DNA from: SLLG01 sp964403935
GTDB lineage: Bacteria; Verrucomicrobiota; Verrucomicrobiia; Opitutales; Oceanipulchritudinaceae
Assembly (NCBI GenBank): GCA_964403935.1
Contig: CAYOIB010000032.1
Span: forward strand, 1-29,811
Reading direction: 5' to 3'
Length of the DNA stretch: 29,811 nucleotides
A program made the position numbers and the translations under genes. Below are positions 8,186 to 15,589 of the stretch, one piece after another. The notes under the pieces were generated by a model. The model searched no databases. It was not told where the DNA came from and saw nothing but the letters and a program-made list of their open reading frames with translations. Position 1 is the first letter of the stretch. The number at the start of each line of letters is the position of its first letter.

Positions 8186-9103
8186 CTAACACCCAGTGCC
8201 CCGTCTGTCCAAAGATCGTTCTGGTCGGCCTTTTCTGCCTGATCGCAGGCCATCTGGATTCTGCCGCATCATACGCGGGCTCTTGCCAAAATGCTTCTTG
8301 AACATACGCGAGAAGTGGTAGGGATCGTTGTACCCACAGGCCACAGCCACTTCGCTGACCGTAAGGTTGCGGTTGGCAAGGAGGTAGGCGGCATGCGACA
8401 TCCGGTGCTCGATGAGGTATTCGATCGGAGGAATCCCAAAGCTCTTCTTAAAGAGATAACAGAAATGGGGTACCGACAGCCCGGCCATTTTCGCGAGTTC
8501 GTCCAGTGTAAGGGTTCTAGCCGGAGCCGATTCAATCAACCTTCGCACCGCCAGAAGCTTCTCTGAGCCGGCCGTTGATTCACCGGGAGCATTCAGACGG
8601 CGGGCAAGGGTCCGAAGACAATTTTCCAGAAGATTTCCCATGATCACGGGATCCGCCGAAAACGTCTCCATCCGCTCTCCATAGATATCAAGCAGACATT
8701 GGTGAAAGCAGGTGGGGTTGGACAAACGAAGGGGAACCTCGACGGGAAGTCCCGCTTTCTCCAGCAAAACCTTCATCCGTCGCCCATCACAATGCATCCA
8801 GGAATGCGAAAAACGCGCCTTTGGGTTTCCGTAATACTGCCCCCCGCGAGGGCCCCACAACATCAGGGTTTCCGCTGGCTGCCATTCCGCCGTAGCCGCG
8901 GCGCTTCCAACAAGCGCCTCATCATGAAACAACATTATCAGGTAATCACCCGTCCCCTGGGGCCGTTGCACCAGACATGCGGGCATACGTTCACGCACAC
9001 CGATACCATGGATTCTGAACTCCGGCGAATCATCTGCCCGCGGAGGAAAGATCTGACGCAATGCCGAGGGCGTTGAAACAGGAGCCGATGAATCAGGCTG
9101 CAT
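8186..9103 (-). CDS. AraC-family transcriptional regulator
   Basis: A 305-residue protein with an N-terminal sensory half and a C-terminal AraC-type double helix-turn-helix. The N-terminal half contains blocks such as YLIMLFHDEA and LMLWGPRGGQYYG, consistent with a cupin-like effector-binding domain. The DNA-binding half is clear: LTLDELAKMAGLSVPHFCYL is the first HTH, with FGIPPIEYLIEHRMSHAAYL as the linking helix. LTVSEVAVACGYNDPYHFSR is the second HTH, followed by FKKHFGKSP, the family signature. It is transcribed away from the GH116-GH172 pair and shares a 189-base intergenic region containing repeated ATCCTAT motifs. The simplest reading is a local carbohydrate-responsive activator of the divergent glycosidase genes, possibly also of itself. 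The effector is unknown. The sulfatase-maturase unit lies just downstream on the same strand. Confidence 0.88.
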   Translation of the reverse strand: MQPDSSAPVSTPSALRQIFPPRADDSPEFRIHGIGVRERMPACLVQRPQGTGDYLIMLFHDEALVGSAAATAEWQPAETLMLWGPRGGQYYGNPKARFSHSWMHCDGRRMKVLLEKAGLPVEVPLRLSNPTCFHQCLLDIYGERMETFSADPVIMGNLLENCLRTLARRLNAPGESTAGSEKLLAVRRLIESAPARTLTLDELAKMAGLSVPHFCYLFKKSFGIPPIEYLIEHRMSHAAYLLANRNLTVSEVAVACGYNDPYHFSRMFKKHFGKSPRMMRQNPDGLRSGRKGRPERSLDRRGTGC

Positions 9104-9175
9104 GATACTCCAGACAAAACCGCATCTCCCGGAGGATGAGCAAGACCATAAGATAACCCATCTTTTTCCGAAAAC

Positions 9176-9224
9176 ATCCTATGGCTCATTCATCCCGGGA
9201 AAGCTATCCTATAGCGTGCCATAG
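9176..9224. promoter_or_regulatory. Candidate operator with direct and inverted repeats between araC-type and GH116 genes
   Basis: ATCCTATGGC (9176-9185) and ATCCTATAGC (9206-9215) are a 9-of-10 direct repeat exactly 30 bases apart, about three helical turns. CTATGGC (9179-9185) also forms a perfect 7-base inverted repeat with GCCATAG (9218-9224). Nested inside is GCTAT-CCT-ATAGC (9203-9215). AraC-type proteins often bind spaced direct repeats, so this fits an operator for the adjacent regulator. Confidence 0.5.
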
Positions 9225-9292
9225 TCCCCCAAGGTCCCAGAGCACAACAGACCCTCCACCCTTCCTCCATTCTCCTCATCAAAAGATTTTCC

Positions 9293-11854
9293 ATGAAGCC
9301 TCAGGACACCGATCCCATTTACCTCCTCAAAAACCTTCCCCAGGTCCAACCCGCTCTCCCCCTCGGAGGCATGGGTGCCGGATCAATTAGCCTCAACGCC
9401 TATGGAGGCTTGCAGGACTTTGCGATCCGGCACCACCCCACTCTAACCGCCTTGCCTGATGGGCATCGCACGATGGATGCCGCCTTTGCCCTCGTTCATA
9501 TCAAAGGCAGGGAACCGATCACGCGCCTTGTGGAAGGCCCCCTGCCCCCGGAAAAAATCTATGATCAGGGATTGCAGGGCAACGGCTACCGTCACGGAGG
9601 CTACGAAGGACTGCCCCGCTTCCGCAAAGCCACCTTTGATGCGGGCTTCCCCTTTGGCCGCACACGGCTGAGCGACGCCAGGATCCCGCTCACGGCAGAG
9701 ATCGTTGGTTTCAGCCCCTTTATTCCAGGAGACGACAAAAACTCCGGGCTGCCTTGTGCGCTTCTGGAATACACCTTCACCAACCGCTCGGCCGAAGCGG
9801 TGAAGTTCGAGTTCTCCTATCACCTCTCCCATTTGGCCATTGGCAGCAAAGAGCGGGAACGCGGGGCCCTTTCCCGTGCGGTTCCCAATCGTGGAATTCT
9901 CTTCGACAACACCGACGATCCCCTGAGCGCACAATTCGGCACGAGCTGCCTTCTTGCTTTGCAAGGACGTCCGCGCATCAAAGGCATGTGGTTCCGCGGG
10001 GGCTGGTTTGATGCGGTTTCCTGTCTTTGGCATGAGGTCTCCTCCGGGAAGTTCACAACAAACAGTGGTTCCAACGGGGTTGATTTCGAGGGCCGCGCCG
10101 GAGGTTCTCTTCTCTTTCCGGCAGAGCTCGCTCCTGGAGAATCCACCACCTTCCGCCTCGCGATTGCCTGGCACTTTCCCAATGTCCACTACACCCATGG
10201 GGTCGTCGCTCAATGTTGTGAAGACCCATCCTCAGATGCCGCCTGTTCCCCCCAACCATCGTGGCGGCCCTACTACGCAGGCGTCTGGAAAGATGCGCAA
10301 GAGGTGGCGGAGTATGTTCGGCGTCACTACAAATCCCTTCGCGAGCGCAGCATCCGCTTCAACCGCACACTTCTTTCGAGTTCTCTCCCGTCCGAGGTTC
10401 TCGACGCCATCAGCTCAAACCTGGCGATCCTGAAATCGCCGACCGTCCTGCGGCAGGAGAATGGCAATATCTGGGCTTGGGAAGGGTGCTTTGCCGAGGC
10501 GGGCTGTTGTCCGGGCAGCTGCACCCACGTGTGGAATTATGCCCAGGCCATGCCCCATCTCTTTCCCCAGCTGGAACGAACACTCCGCGAGCAGGAGCTC
10601 CTTCGGTCGCAAAACGAAAATGGGCATATCAACTTCCGGGCGGCGCTGCCCGACGGCCCCGCGGGCCATGGCTACCACGCGGCGGCTGATGGACAGCTCG
10701 GCGGCATTTTGAAGCTCTTCCGCGACTGGCAGATCTCGGGCGATACCCCTTGGATGCAGTCCCTCTATCCCCACGCCCGCAAGAGCCTTGAATACTGTAT
10801 TCAGACGTGGGATCCCGACCGCCTGGGGGCTCTCATCGAGCCACACCACAACACCTATGACATTGAGTTCTGGGGACCCGACGCCATGTGCACCAGCATC
10901 TATGTGGGTGCGCTCTCCGCCATGGGTCTCCTGGCCACGGCTGTGGGCGCGGAAGCCGATGCCATCACCTACACCGAGCTGGCCGAGCGGGGGGCGAAGT
11001 ATATGCGGAACGAGCTCTTCAATGGCGACTACCACATTCAGCGCATCCGCTATAAAGACCTGCGCGACCGCTCGTTCATTGAACTTCTTGAGGATCCCCA
11101 AACCGCCCGGAGCGAAGTCGTCGCCCTTCTCCGCAAAGAAGGCCCGAAATACCAGTATGGCAATGGCTGCCTGTCTGACGGGATCATCGGCGCGTGGATG
11201 GCCCGTATCTATGGTGTCACGACGCCCATCGACGTCGGCCAGATCCGCAACACGCTGAAGTCGATTTATAAATACAACTTCCGCAAAGACCTCTCCACAC
11301 ACGCGAACTGCCAGCGCCCCGGTTACGGGATCGGCAAGGAAGCCGGTCTCCTTCTTTGTTCCTGGCCCCATGGCGACAAGCCTGCTTTGCCCTTCGTCTA
11401 TTCCGACGAGGTCTGGACGGGGATCGAGTATCAAGTTGCATCACACCTGATTGAAGAGGGCTTTATCAAGGAGGGTCTCGCCATCGTAAAAGCCGTCCGG
11501 CGTCGCTACGATGGCCGCGCCCGCAACCCCTTCAATGAATATGAGTGTGGCAACTTCTATGCGCGGGCCATGGCCAGCTACGCTCTCTTGGGCTCGCTCT
11601 CAGGCTTCCATTATTCAGCGGTGGATCAGTGCCTCCGCTTCGGCCCACGCTTGGAAAGTCAGCCCTTCCAGTGCTTTTTTGCCACTGCCGAGGGTTGGGG
11701 AACGATCCGCCTCGAAGCAACCCGGCTCATCATAACCCTGGAGGAGGGCCGCCTGCGCCTCCGGAAAATACGCCTTCAACCGGGATCAAGGCTGCACGAG
11801 CTCGACATCAGCACCACCGTCAGCACCCGACAGCCTGCCACCTTTCAATTCTGA
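9293..11854 (+). CDS. GH116 family glycoside hydrolase (GBA2-like, DUF608)
   Basis: The 853-residue protein belongs to the family of human non-lysosomal glucosylceramidase GBA2, which also contains bacterial beta-glucosidases and beta-xylosidases. The N-terminal beta domain starts with the typical LPLGGMGAGSISLNAYG. The (alpha/alpha)6 catalytic domain contains CCPGSCTHVWNYAQAMPHLF, a very characteristic family block. HNTYDIEFWG places the presumed nucleophile at E525. CLSDGIIGAW provides D629 as the likely acid/base by motif position; its spacing to the nucleophile is shorter than in characterised members, so that assignment is tentative. There is no signal peptide, so the enzyme should be cytoplasmic and act on imported oligosaccharides or glycosides. 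Only 20 bases separate it from the GH172 gene, making a two-gene operon likely. The substrate is unknown. Confidence 0.9.
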   Translation: MKPQDTDPIYLLKNLPQVQPALPLGGMGAGSISLNAYGGLQDFAIRHHPTLTALPDGHRTMDAAFALVHIKGREPITRLVEGPLPPEKIYDQGLQGNGYRHGGYEGLPRFRKATFDAGFPFGRTRLSDARIPLTAEIVGFSPFIPGDDKNSGLPCALLEYTFTNRSAEAVKFEFSYHLSHLAIGSKERERGALSRAVPNRGILFDNTDDPLSAQFGTSCLLALQGRPRIKGMWFRGGWFDAVSCLWHEVSSGKFTTNSGSNGVDFEGRAGGSLLFPAELAPGESTTFRLAIAWHFPNVHYTHGVVAQCCEDPSSDAACSPQPSWRPYYAGVWKDAQEVAEYVRRHYKSLRERSIRFNRTLLSSSLPSEVLDAISSNLAILKSPTVLRQENGNIWAWEGCFAEAGCCPGSCTHVWNYAQAMPHLFPQLERTLREQELLRSQNENGHINFRAALPDGPAGHGYHAAADGQLGGILKLFRDWQISGDTPWMQSLYPHARKSLEYCIQTWDPDRLGALIEPHHNTYDIEFWGPDAMCTSIYVGALSAMGLLATAVGAEADAITYTELAERGAKYMRNELFNGDYHIQRIRYKDLRDRSFIELLEDPQTARSEVVALLRKEGPKYQYGNGCLSDGIIGAWMARIYGVTTPIDVGQIRNTLKSIYKYNFRKDLSTHANCQRPGYGIGKEAGLLLCSWPHGDKPALPFVYSDEVWTGIEYQVASHLIEEGFIKEGLAIVKAVRRRYDGRARNPFNEYECGNFYARAMASYALLGSLSGFHYSAVDQCLRFGPRLESQPFQCFFATAEGWGTIRLEATRLIITLEEGRLRLRKIRLQPGSRLHELDISTTVSTRQPATFQF

Positions 11855-11874
11855 GTCCGCAAAACCAGCCCACC

Positions 11875-12957
11875 ATGTACCCCGATCCCCTCTTCACCTC
11901 TCCCTTGGGAGGCCTGCCCTTCCTCAGCAAAGCCAAAAGCCGCTCCATCAGCCCCGAGAACCCCACCGGTGAAAAGGGCAAGGGCGGCAGGGCCACGACC
12001 GGCACCGGTGAACATGCCGCCCGCGACTTAGGCCTCGGCTGGAAGGTATCGCCATCCGTCAAGATCCAGCCGGGCGAAACCCACACGCTCGCCGATATCG
12101 AAGGGCCGGGCATCATTCAGCAGATCTGGATGACACCCACCGGACATTGGCGACACGCCATCCTGCGCTTCTATTGGGACGATGCCGAAGCTCCCTCCGT
12201 AGAATGTCCGGTGGGCGACTTCTTTGCTTCGGGCTGGGGTTCCCATGCCCAACTCTCATCACTCGCTGTCTGCGTGAATCCGGGCAGCGCCTTCAACTGC
12301 TATTGGCAGATGCCATTCAAGAAGCGCTGTCGCATCACCATGGAGAATCTCCAGAGCAGCGAAATGACGCTCTATTATCAGGTGAACTATGCCCTCCAAC
12401 CGGTGCCGGAAGAAACGGCCTACTTCCACGCCCAATTCCGCCGCTCCAACCCGCTCCCCTACAAAACGGTTCATACCCTCCTCGATGGGGTTGAAGGCTG
12501 GGGCCACTACATCGGCACCTACATCGCCTGGGGCGTCAACAACACCGGATGGTGGGGCGAAGGTGAGATCAAATTCTACCTCGATGGCGACCAGGAGTTC
12601 CCCACCATCTGCGGCACCGGGACCGAGGACTACTTCTGTGGCTCCTATAATTTCGAGAATCAAAAAACCAAACAGTACCAGGAGTTCTCCACCCCCTACG
12701 CCGGGCTCCACCAGGTCATCCGCCCCGATGGCGTCTATCACTCCCAAACACGCTTTGGCATGTACCGCTGGCACCTCACCGACCCCATCCGCTTTGAAGC
12801 AAACCTGCGCGTCGAGATCCAGGCCCTGGGATGGCGCTCCGGTGGCCGCTACCTTCCCCTCCAGGATGATATCGCCTCCGTCGCCTTCTGGTACCAGACA
12901 TTGCCAGCCAACACCTTTCCTCCACTCCCGTCCATAGACGCGCTGGAAGTCATCTGA
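11875..12957 (+). CDS. GH172 family protein (DUF2961), probable glycosidase
   Basis: DUF2961 proteins are now classed as GH172, a family whose characterised members include a difructose dianhydride I synthase/hydrolase and arabinan- or fructofuran-active enzymes. The 360-residue protein shows the family's double jelly-roll motifs: DIEGPGIIQQIWMT, ILRFYWDDAEAPSVECPVGD, FNCYWQMPF and GTGTEDYFCGSYNF. E251 in GTGTEDYF and E261 just after are candidate catalytic carboxylates by analogy. The ATG at 11875 begins the alignable protein; a longer open frame to the left only overlaps GH116. No signal peptide is seen, so it should act in the cytoplasm with its GH116 neighbour. The pairing suggests breakdown of a furanoside-containing glycoconjugate, but this is inference. 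Confidence 0.88.
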   Translation: MYPDPLFTSPLGGLPFLSKAKSRSISPENPTGEKGKGGRATTGTGEHAARDLGLGWKVSPSVKIQPGETHTLADIEGPGIIQQIWMTPTGHWRHAILRFYWDDAEAPSVECPVGDFFASGWGSHAQLSSLAVCVNPGSAFNCYWQMPFKKRCRITMENLQSSEMTLYYQVNYALQPVPEETAYFHAQFRRSNPLPYKTVHTLLDGVEGWGHYIGTYIAWGVNNTGWWGEGEIKFYLDGDQEFPTICGTGTEDYFCGSYNFENQKTKQYQEFSTPYAGLHQVIRPDGVYHSQTRFGMYRWHLTDPIRFEANLRVEIQALGWRSGGRYLPLQDDIASVAFWYQTLPANTFPPLPSIDALEVI

Positions 12958-13084
12958 TGGTGTCACCTCTCCTTGGGACATTCCGTGTCTTCCACGCCTC
13001 AGAAGCGAGACAAAACGGCACATCCCAAAGCCCAACCATACCCTCAACTTCCTGTACTCCAACTACTTACCAGACTCCACCTTC

Positions 13085-13100
13085 TTGGCATAAATCATGC
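13085..13100 (+). promoter_or_regulatory. Candidate sigma-54 (-24/-12) promoter of the small heat-shock genes
   Basis: TTGGCATAAATCATGC keeps the diagnostic GG-N10-GC spacing and matches the TGGCAC-N5-TTGC consensus in 8 of 10 positions. It would start transcription near 13112, leaving a leader of about 40 bases before the hsp20 ATG with its AGGAGG. A sigma-70 reading (TTGGCA with TATAAA at 13104) has only a 13-base spacer and is less likely. Confidence 0.4.
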
Positions 13101-13153
13101 GTCTATAAAAGCCGAAACAAAACTCAAACGATTAAATCAGGAGGCAACAGATC

Positions 13154-13573
13154 ATGAGACTGATTAAGTATGACAACCTGTATAACGACGCTCTAAACGA
13201 TCTCGACGGGTTCTTTGACCGGGCCTTTCGCGATGCTTCTGCCATGTCCCGCTTCTTCAGCGGGACAACGGGGTCCAGTGGCTTCCGGGTGGATATGCAT
13301 CAGGATGCAGACAACTACTACGTCTCCGCCGAGCTGCCGGGCGTCGACAAACAAGACGTCAAAATCGAGCTTGAGAACGCGGTGCTGACGATCACCGGTT
13401 CGCGCAAGCGTAAGAGCGAGGACGGTGAATCGACAGCCGGGTTCAGCCGCTCGATCACGGTCGGCGACGACATTTCAGCCGACAAGGTCAAGGCGAAGCT
13501 CGAAAACGGCATCCTGACGATAACCCTGCCAAAGAAGGAAGAGCGGAAGCCCAGGACCATTTCCGTGGCTTAA
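13154..13573 (+). CDS. Small heat-shock protein, Hsp20/alpha-crystallin family
   Basis: A 139-residue ATP-independent holdase chaperone that binds unfolding proteins in the cytoplasm. The alpha-crystallin domain runs from about residue 42 to 130, with the family blocks FRVDMHQDADNYYVSAELPG, VDKQDVKIELENAVLTI and the C-terminal AKLENGILTITLPK. The tail R-K-P-R-T-I-S-V-A contains the I-x-V oligomerisation motif. A strong ribosome-binding site, AGGAGG at 13139-13144, lies 9 bases before the ATG, so the start is firm. A second Hsp20 gene follows after 41 bases and is surely cotranscribed. The upstream region contains no CIRCE element; a sigma-54-like site is present instead. Confidence 0.95.
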   Translation: MRLIKYDNLYNDALNDLDGFFDRAFRDASAMSRFFSGTTGSSGFRVDMHQDADNYYVSAELPGVDKQDVKIELENAVLTITGSRKRKSEDGESTAGFSRSITVGDDISADKVKAKLENGILTITLPKKEERKPRTISVA

Positions 13574-13614
13574 AAAACAGAGCATGAAAGCAATCCAGAC
13601 ATCAGGAGAAAACA

Positions 13615-13998
13615 ATGAGTACAGAAGTTAATTTGCCAGAGAAGATGACACCAACAACGCAAGTACGCCCACAGAGGTACCTCAGGCCACATTATGACGT
13701 AAGCGGCGATCAAGATGCCTATACGGTTCGGGTTTACATGCCCGGAGTCCCCAAGGAAGGCGTCGAGCTAACACTGGATCGCGAGCATCTCCATATTGAA
13801 GGCCGCCGATCGAGCACCACCCAGGAGGGCTGGGAACCCGTCTTTCGTGAAATTGCGGAGGCCGATTACCGTCTCCAGCTCGACCTGAATATCGAAGTAG
13901 ACGACGAAAAGATCGAAGCGCGCACGGAGAACGGGGTCCTGACCCTTCGCCTCCCGGTTGCCGAATCCGCCAAGCCGCGTTCGATTCAGGTGGATTGA
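13615..13998 (+). CDS. Second small heat-shock protein, Hsp20 family
   Basis: A 127-residue alpha-crystallin-domain holdase that is clearly divergent from its upstream partner. Recognisable blocks are VYMPGVPKEGVELTLDREHL, the LHIEGRR strand and ARTENGVLTLRLPV. The C-terminal P-R-S-I-Q-V supplies the I-x-V tail motif. AGGAG at 13604-13608 sits six bases before the ATG. Paired unequal Hsp20 genes commonly make hetero-oligomers; here the two probably form one bicistronic unit that ends at the terminator at 14039-14072. The N-terminal segment of about 25 residues is polar and short, so the oligomer built by this partner may differ from that of the first protein. Confidence 0.94.
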   Translation: MSTEVNLPEKMTPTTQVRPQRYLRPHYDVSGDQDAYTVRVYMPGVPKEGVELTLDREHLHIEGRRSSTTQEGWEPVFREIAEADYRLQLDLNIEVDDEKIEARTENGVLTLRLPVAESAKPRSIQVD

Positions 13999-14005
13999 TC
14001 TCCAC

Positions 14006-14021
14006 GGTGGCTTTTGCCACC
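14006..14021 (+). repeat. Perfect short hairpin GGTGGC-TTTT-GCCACC
   Basis: A six-base perfect stem with a TTTT loop lies eight bases after the second hsp20 stop codon and just ahead of a second, terminator-like hairpin. It could stabilise the 3' end of the hsp20 mRNA. It lacks a trailing T-run, so it is not a terminator by itself. Confidence 0.5.
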
Positions 14022-14038
14022 AACTGCAGTAGATTCCG

Positions 14039-14072
14039 AGGCCGGGCTGTTTCTGAACAGTCCGGCCTTTTT
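14039..14072 (+). terminator. Rho-independent terminator after the hsp20 pair
   Basis: AGGCCGG-G-CTGTT pairs with AACAG-T-CCGGCC around a TCTG loop and is followed by TTTTT. It separates the hsp20 pair from cbpA, so cbpA either has its own promoter or depends on read-through. Confidence 0.8.
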
Positions 14073-14108
14073 GACTGCCGTTTTGTGACCCGTGAAAAGG
14101 AGCTGAAG

Positions 14109-15146
14109 ATGGATTTCAAGGATTACTACAAGATGCTCGGCGTTGAGCGGGAGGCTTCCCAGGAAACAATCAAGAAAGCTTTCCGGAAGCTGGCTCGGGA
14201 GTGCCATCCGGACCACGCGGCCGCCGAGCACAAAGAATCCGCCGAACAGAAGTTCAAGGAAATCAACGAAGCCTACGAGGTGCTGGGCGACCCAGCGAAG
14301 CGCCGCAAATACGATGCCCTCGGAGCCGAATGGAAAGCGCATGCAGGCGCGGGCGCGAACCAGTGGCAAGCAGGTCAGGACTTCTTCAGACAACAATCCG
14401 GCAGAGCGTCGACGGATGGTTTCGAATACCATTTTGGCGGCACGGGTTTCAGCGACTTCTTTGAGCAGTTTTTCGCCGATGCGGAGGAGCCCTCCTTTGG
14501 ACGTGATCCGGCCTTTCATCGAACCCGGAGCTTTCGCGGTGGACCGGGCTTTGGTCGACCCGGTGCGGCTTCCGCTCACGAGGGAACCGGCCGGGGGCAC
14601 GACATTGAGTCCGAAATTCTCGTCACTTTCGAAGAAGCCCTCGAGGGATCCGTTCGCGAAATCTCACTCCAGCGGAGAAATCCGGAAACCAGCCAGCAAA
14701 CCACGGAGACCGTTCGCGTGCGCCTTCCCCCCGGTGTCCGCGAGGGCCAACGCATCCGCGTTGCCGGAAAGGGTTCCCCTGGGGCAAGCGAACCCGGCGA
14801 CCTGTTCCTGCGGGTCCACTACGCGCGGCACCCGGATTTTCGGGTCGAGGAAAACCACCTCGTCTGCGACATCGATCTCGCCCCGTGGGAAGCCGTCCTC
14901 GGATGTTCTGTCAGCGTACCCAGCCTTGAAGGCTCCGTCCGGATCCGGGTCCCGTCCGGAACCCAGGGCGGTCGGAAGCTTCGGCTGCGCGGGCGCGGTC
15001 TTCCCCTCGGGAAAAACAAACGCAGCGACCTCCTCGCCCACATTCGCATCCGCGTCCCTGAAACCCTCAGCCAAGAAGAACGAACCCTCTGGGAGAAGCT
15101 CGCTCAAACGTCGGGCTTCAATCCCGGAAGAAGTGAGCACAGCTGA
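14109..15146 (+). CDS. cbpA: CbpA-type DnaJ co-chaperone (no zinc finger)
   Basis: J-domain proteins stimulate DnaK ATPase and deliver unfolded clients. This 345-residue protein starts with a J domain (about residues 4-70) containing the catalytic H33-P34-D35 motif. A G/F-rich linker rich in Phe and Gly follows to about residue 155. Two C-terminal beta domains then begin at GRGHDIESEILVTFEEALEG. The four CxxCxGxG zinc repeats of class A DnaJ are absent, so it is class B, like CbpA. The start at 14109 is set by AAGGAG at 14097-14102, six bases upstream, and by the J-domain boundary; a longer frame upstream runs through the terminator and is not real. Its position after two Hsp20 genes suggests a holdase plus DnaK-handover stress module. 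Confidence 0.92.
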   Translation: MDFKDYYKMLGVEREASQETIKKAFRKLARECHPDHAAAEHKESAEQKFKEINEAYEVLGDPAKRRKYDALGAEWKAHAGAGANQWQAGQDFFRQQSGRASTDGFEYHFGGTGFSDFFEQFFADAEEPSFGRDPAFHRTRSFRGGPGFGRPGAASAHEGTGRGHDIESEILVTFEEALEGSVREISLQRRNPETSQQTTETVRVRLPPGVREGQRIRVAGKGSPGASEPGDLFLRVHYARHPDFRVEENHLVCDIDLAPWEAVLGCSVSVPSLEGSVRIRVPSGTQGGRKLRLRGRGLPLGKNKRSDLLAHIRIRVPETLSQEERTLWEKLAQTSGFNPGRSEHS

Positions 15147-15157
15147 GATGAACAGAA

Positions 15158-15233
<76 letters not shown>

Positions 15234-15583
15234 GAAAGGGGGTTGAAAAATGGTCTTGTCCAATGCGCCTTCAAGAGGAACGGAGGTCAAGAACGATGTT
15301 TGCTGCCCATTGATCAGCGGCGAGATCCGCCTGAAACGCGGCGTCGCCCAACAACCAGCCGACACTTGATTCAGGGGAAATTCCTCAATTATCCCTTCGA
15401 CTTCTTGCCTCTCCCCCTCAGGATCAACAGCTTCCAGATCTGCCCACCCGTTCCCCTCCCTTATGTTTCTTCACCACGCTCATCAGGTCGGTTCCCGTAA
15501 GAAGAACAAGAACGCGGCGAACTCGTTCCACACAGGCCTCCGCAGCCCCTTCCTCTCGGCCAGATGGCCGCCCCTCAATCTAG
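15234..15583. other. Gene-poor gap between tRNA-Ile2 and the hsd remnant
   Basis: About 350 bases with no intact gene. It must hold the tRNA promoter at its left end. Two short minus-strand frames (about 15475-15580 and 15270-15380) look faintly protein-like, for example VLVLLTGTDLMSVVKKHK and LLGDAAFQADLAADQW. Neither has a start codon and I match them to nothing. They may be decayed coding sequence, which would fit the neighbouring hsd deletion remnant, or chance. Confidence 0.4.
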
Positions 15584-15589
15584 CGAATC

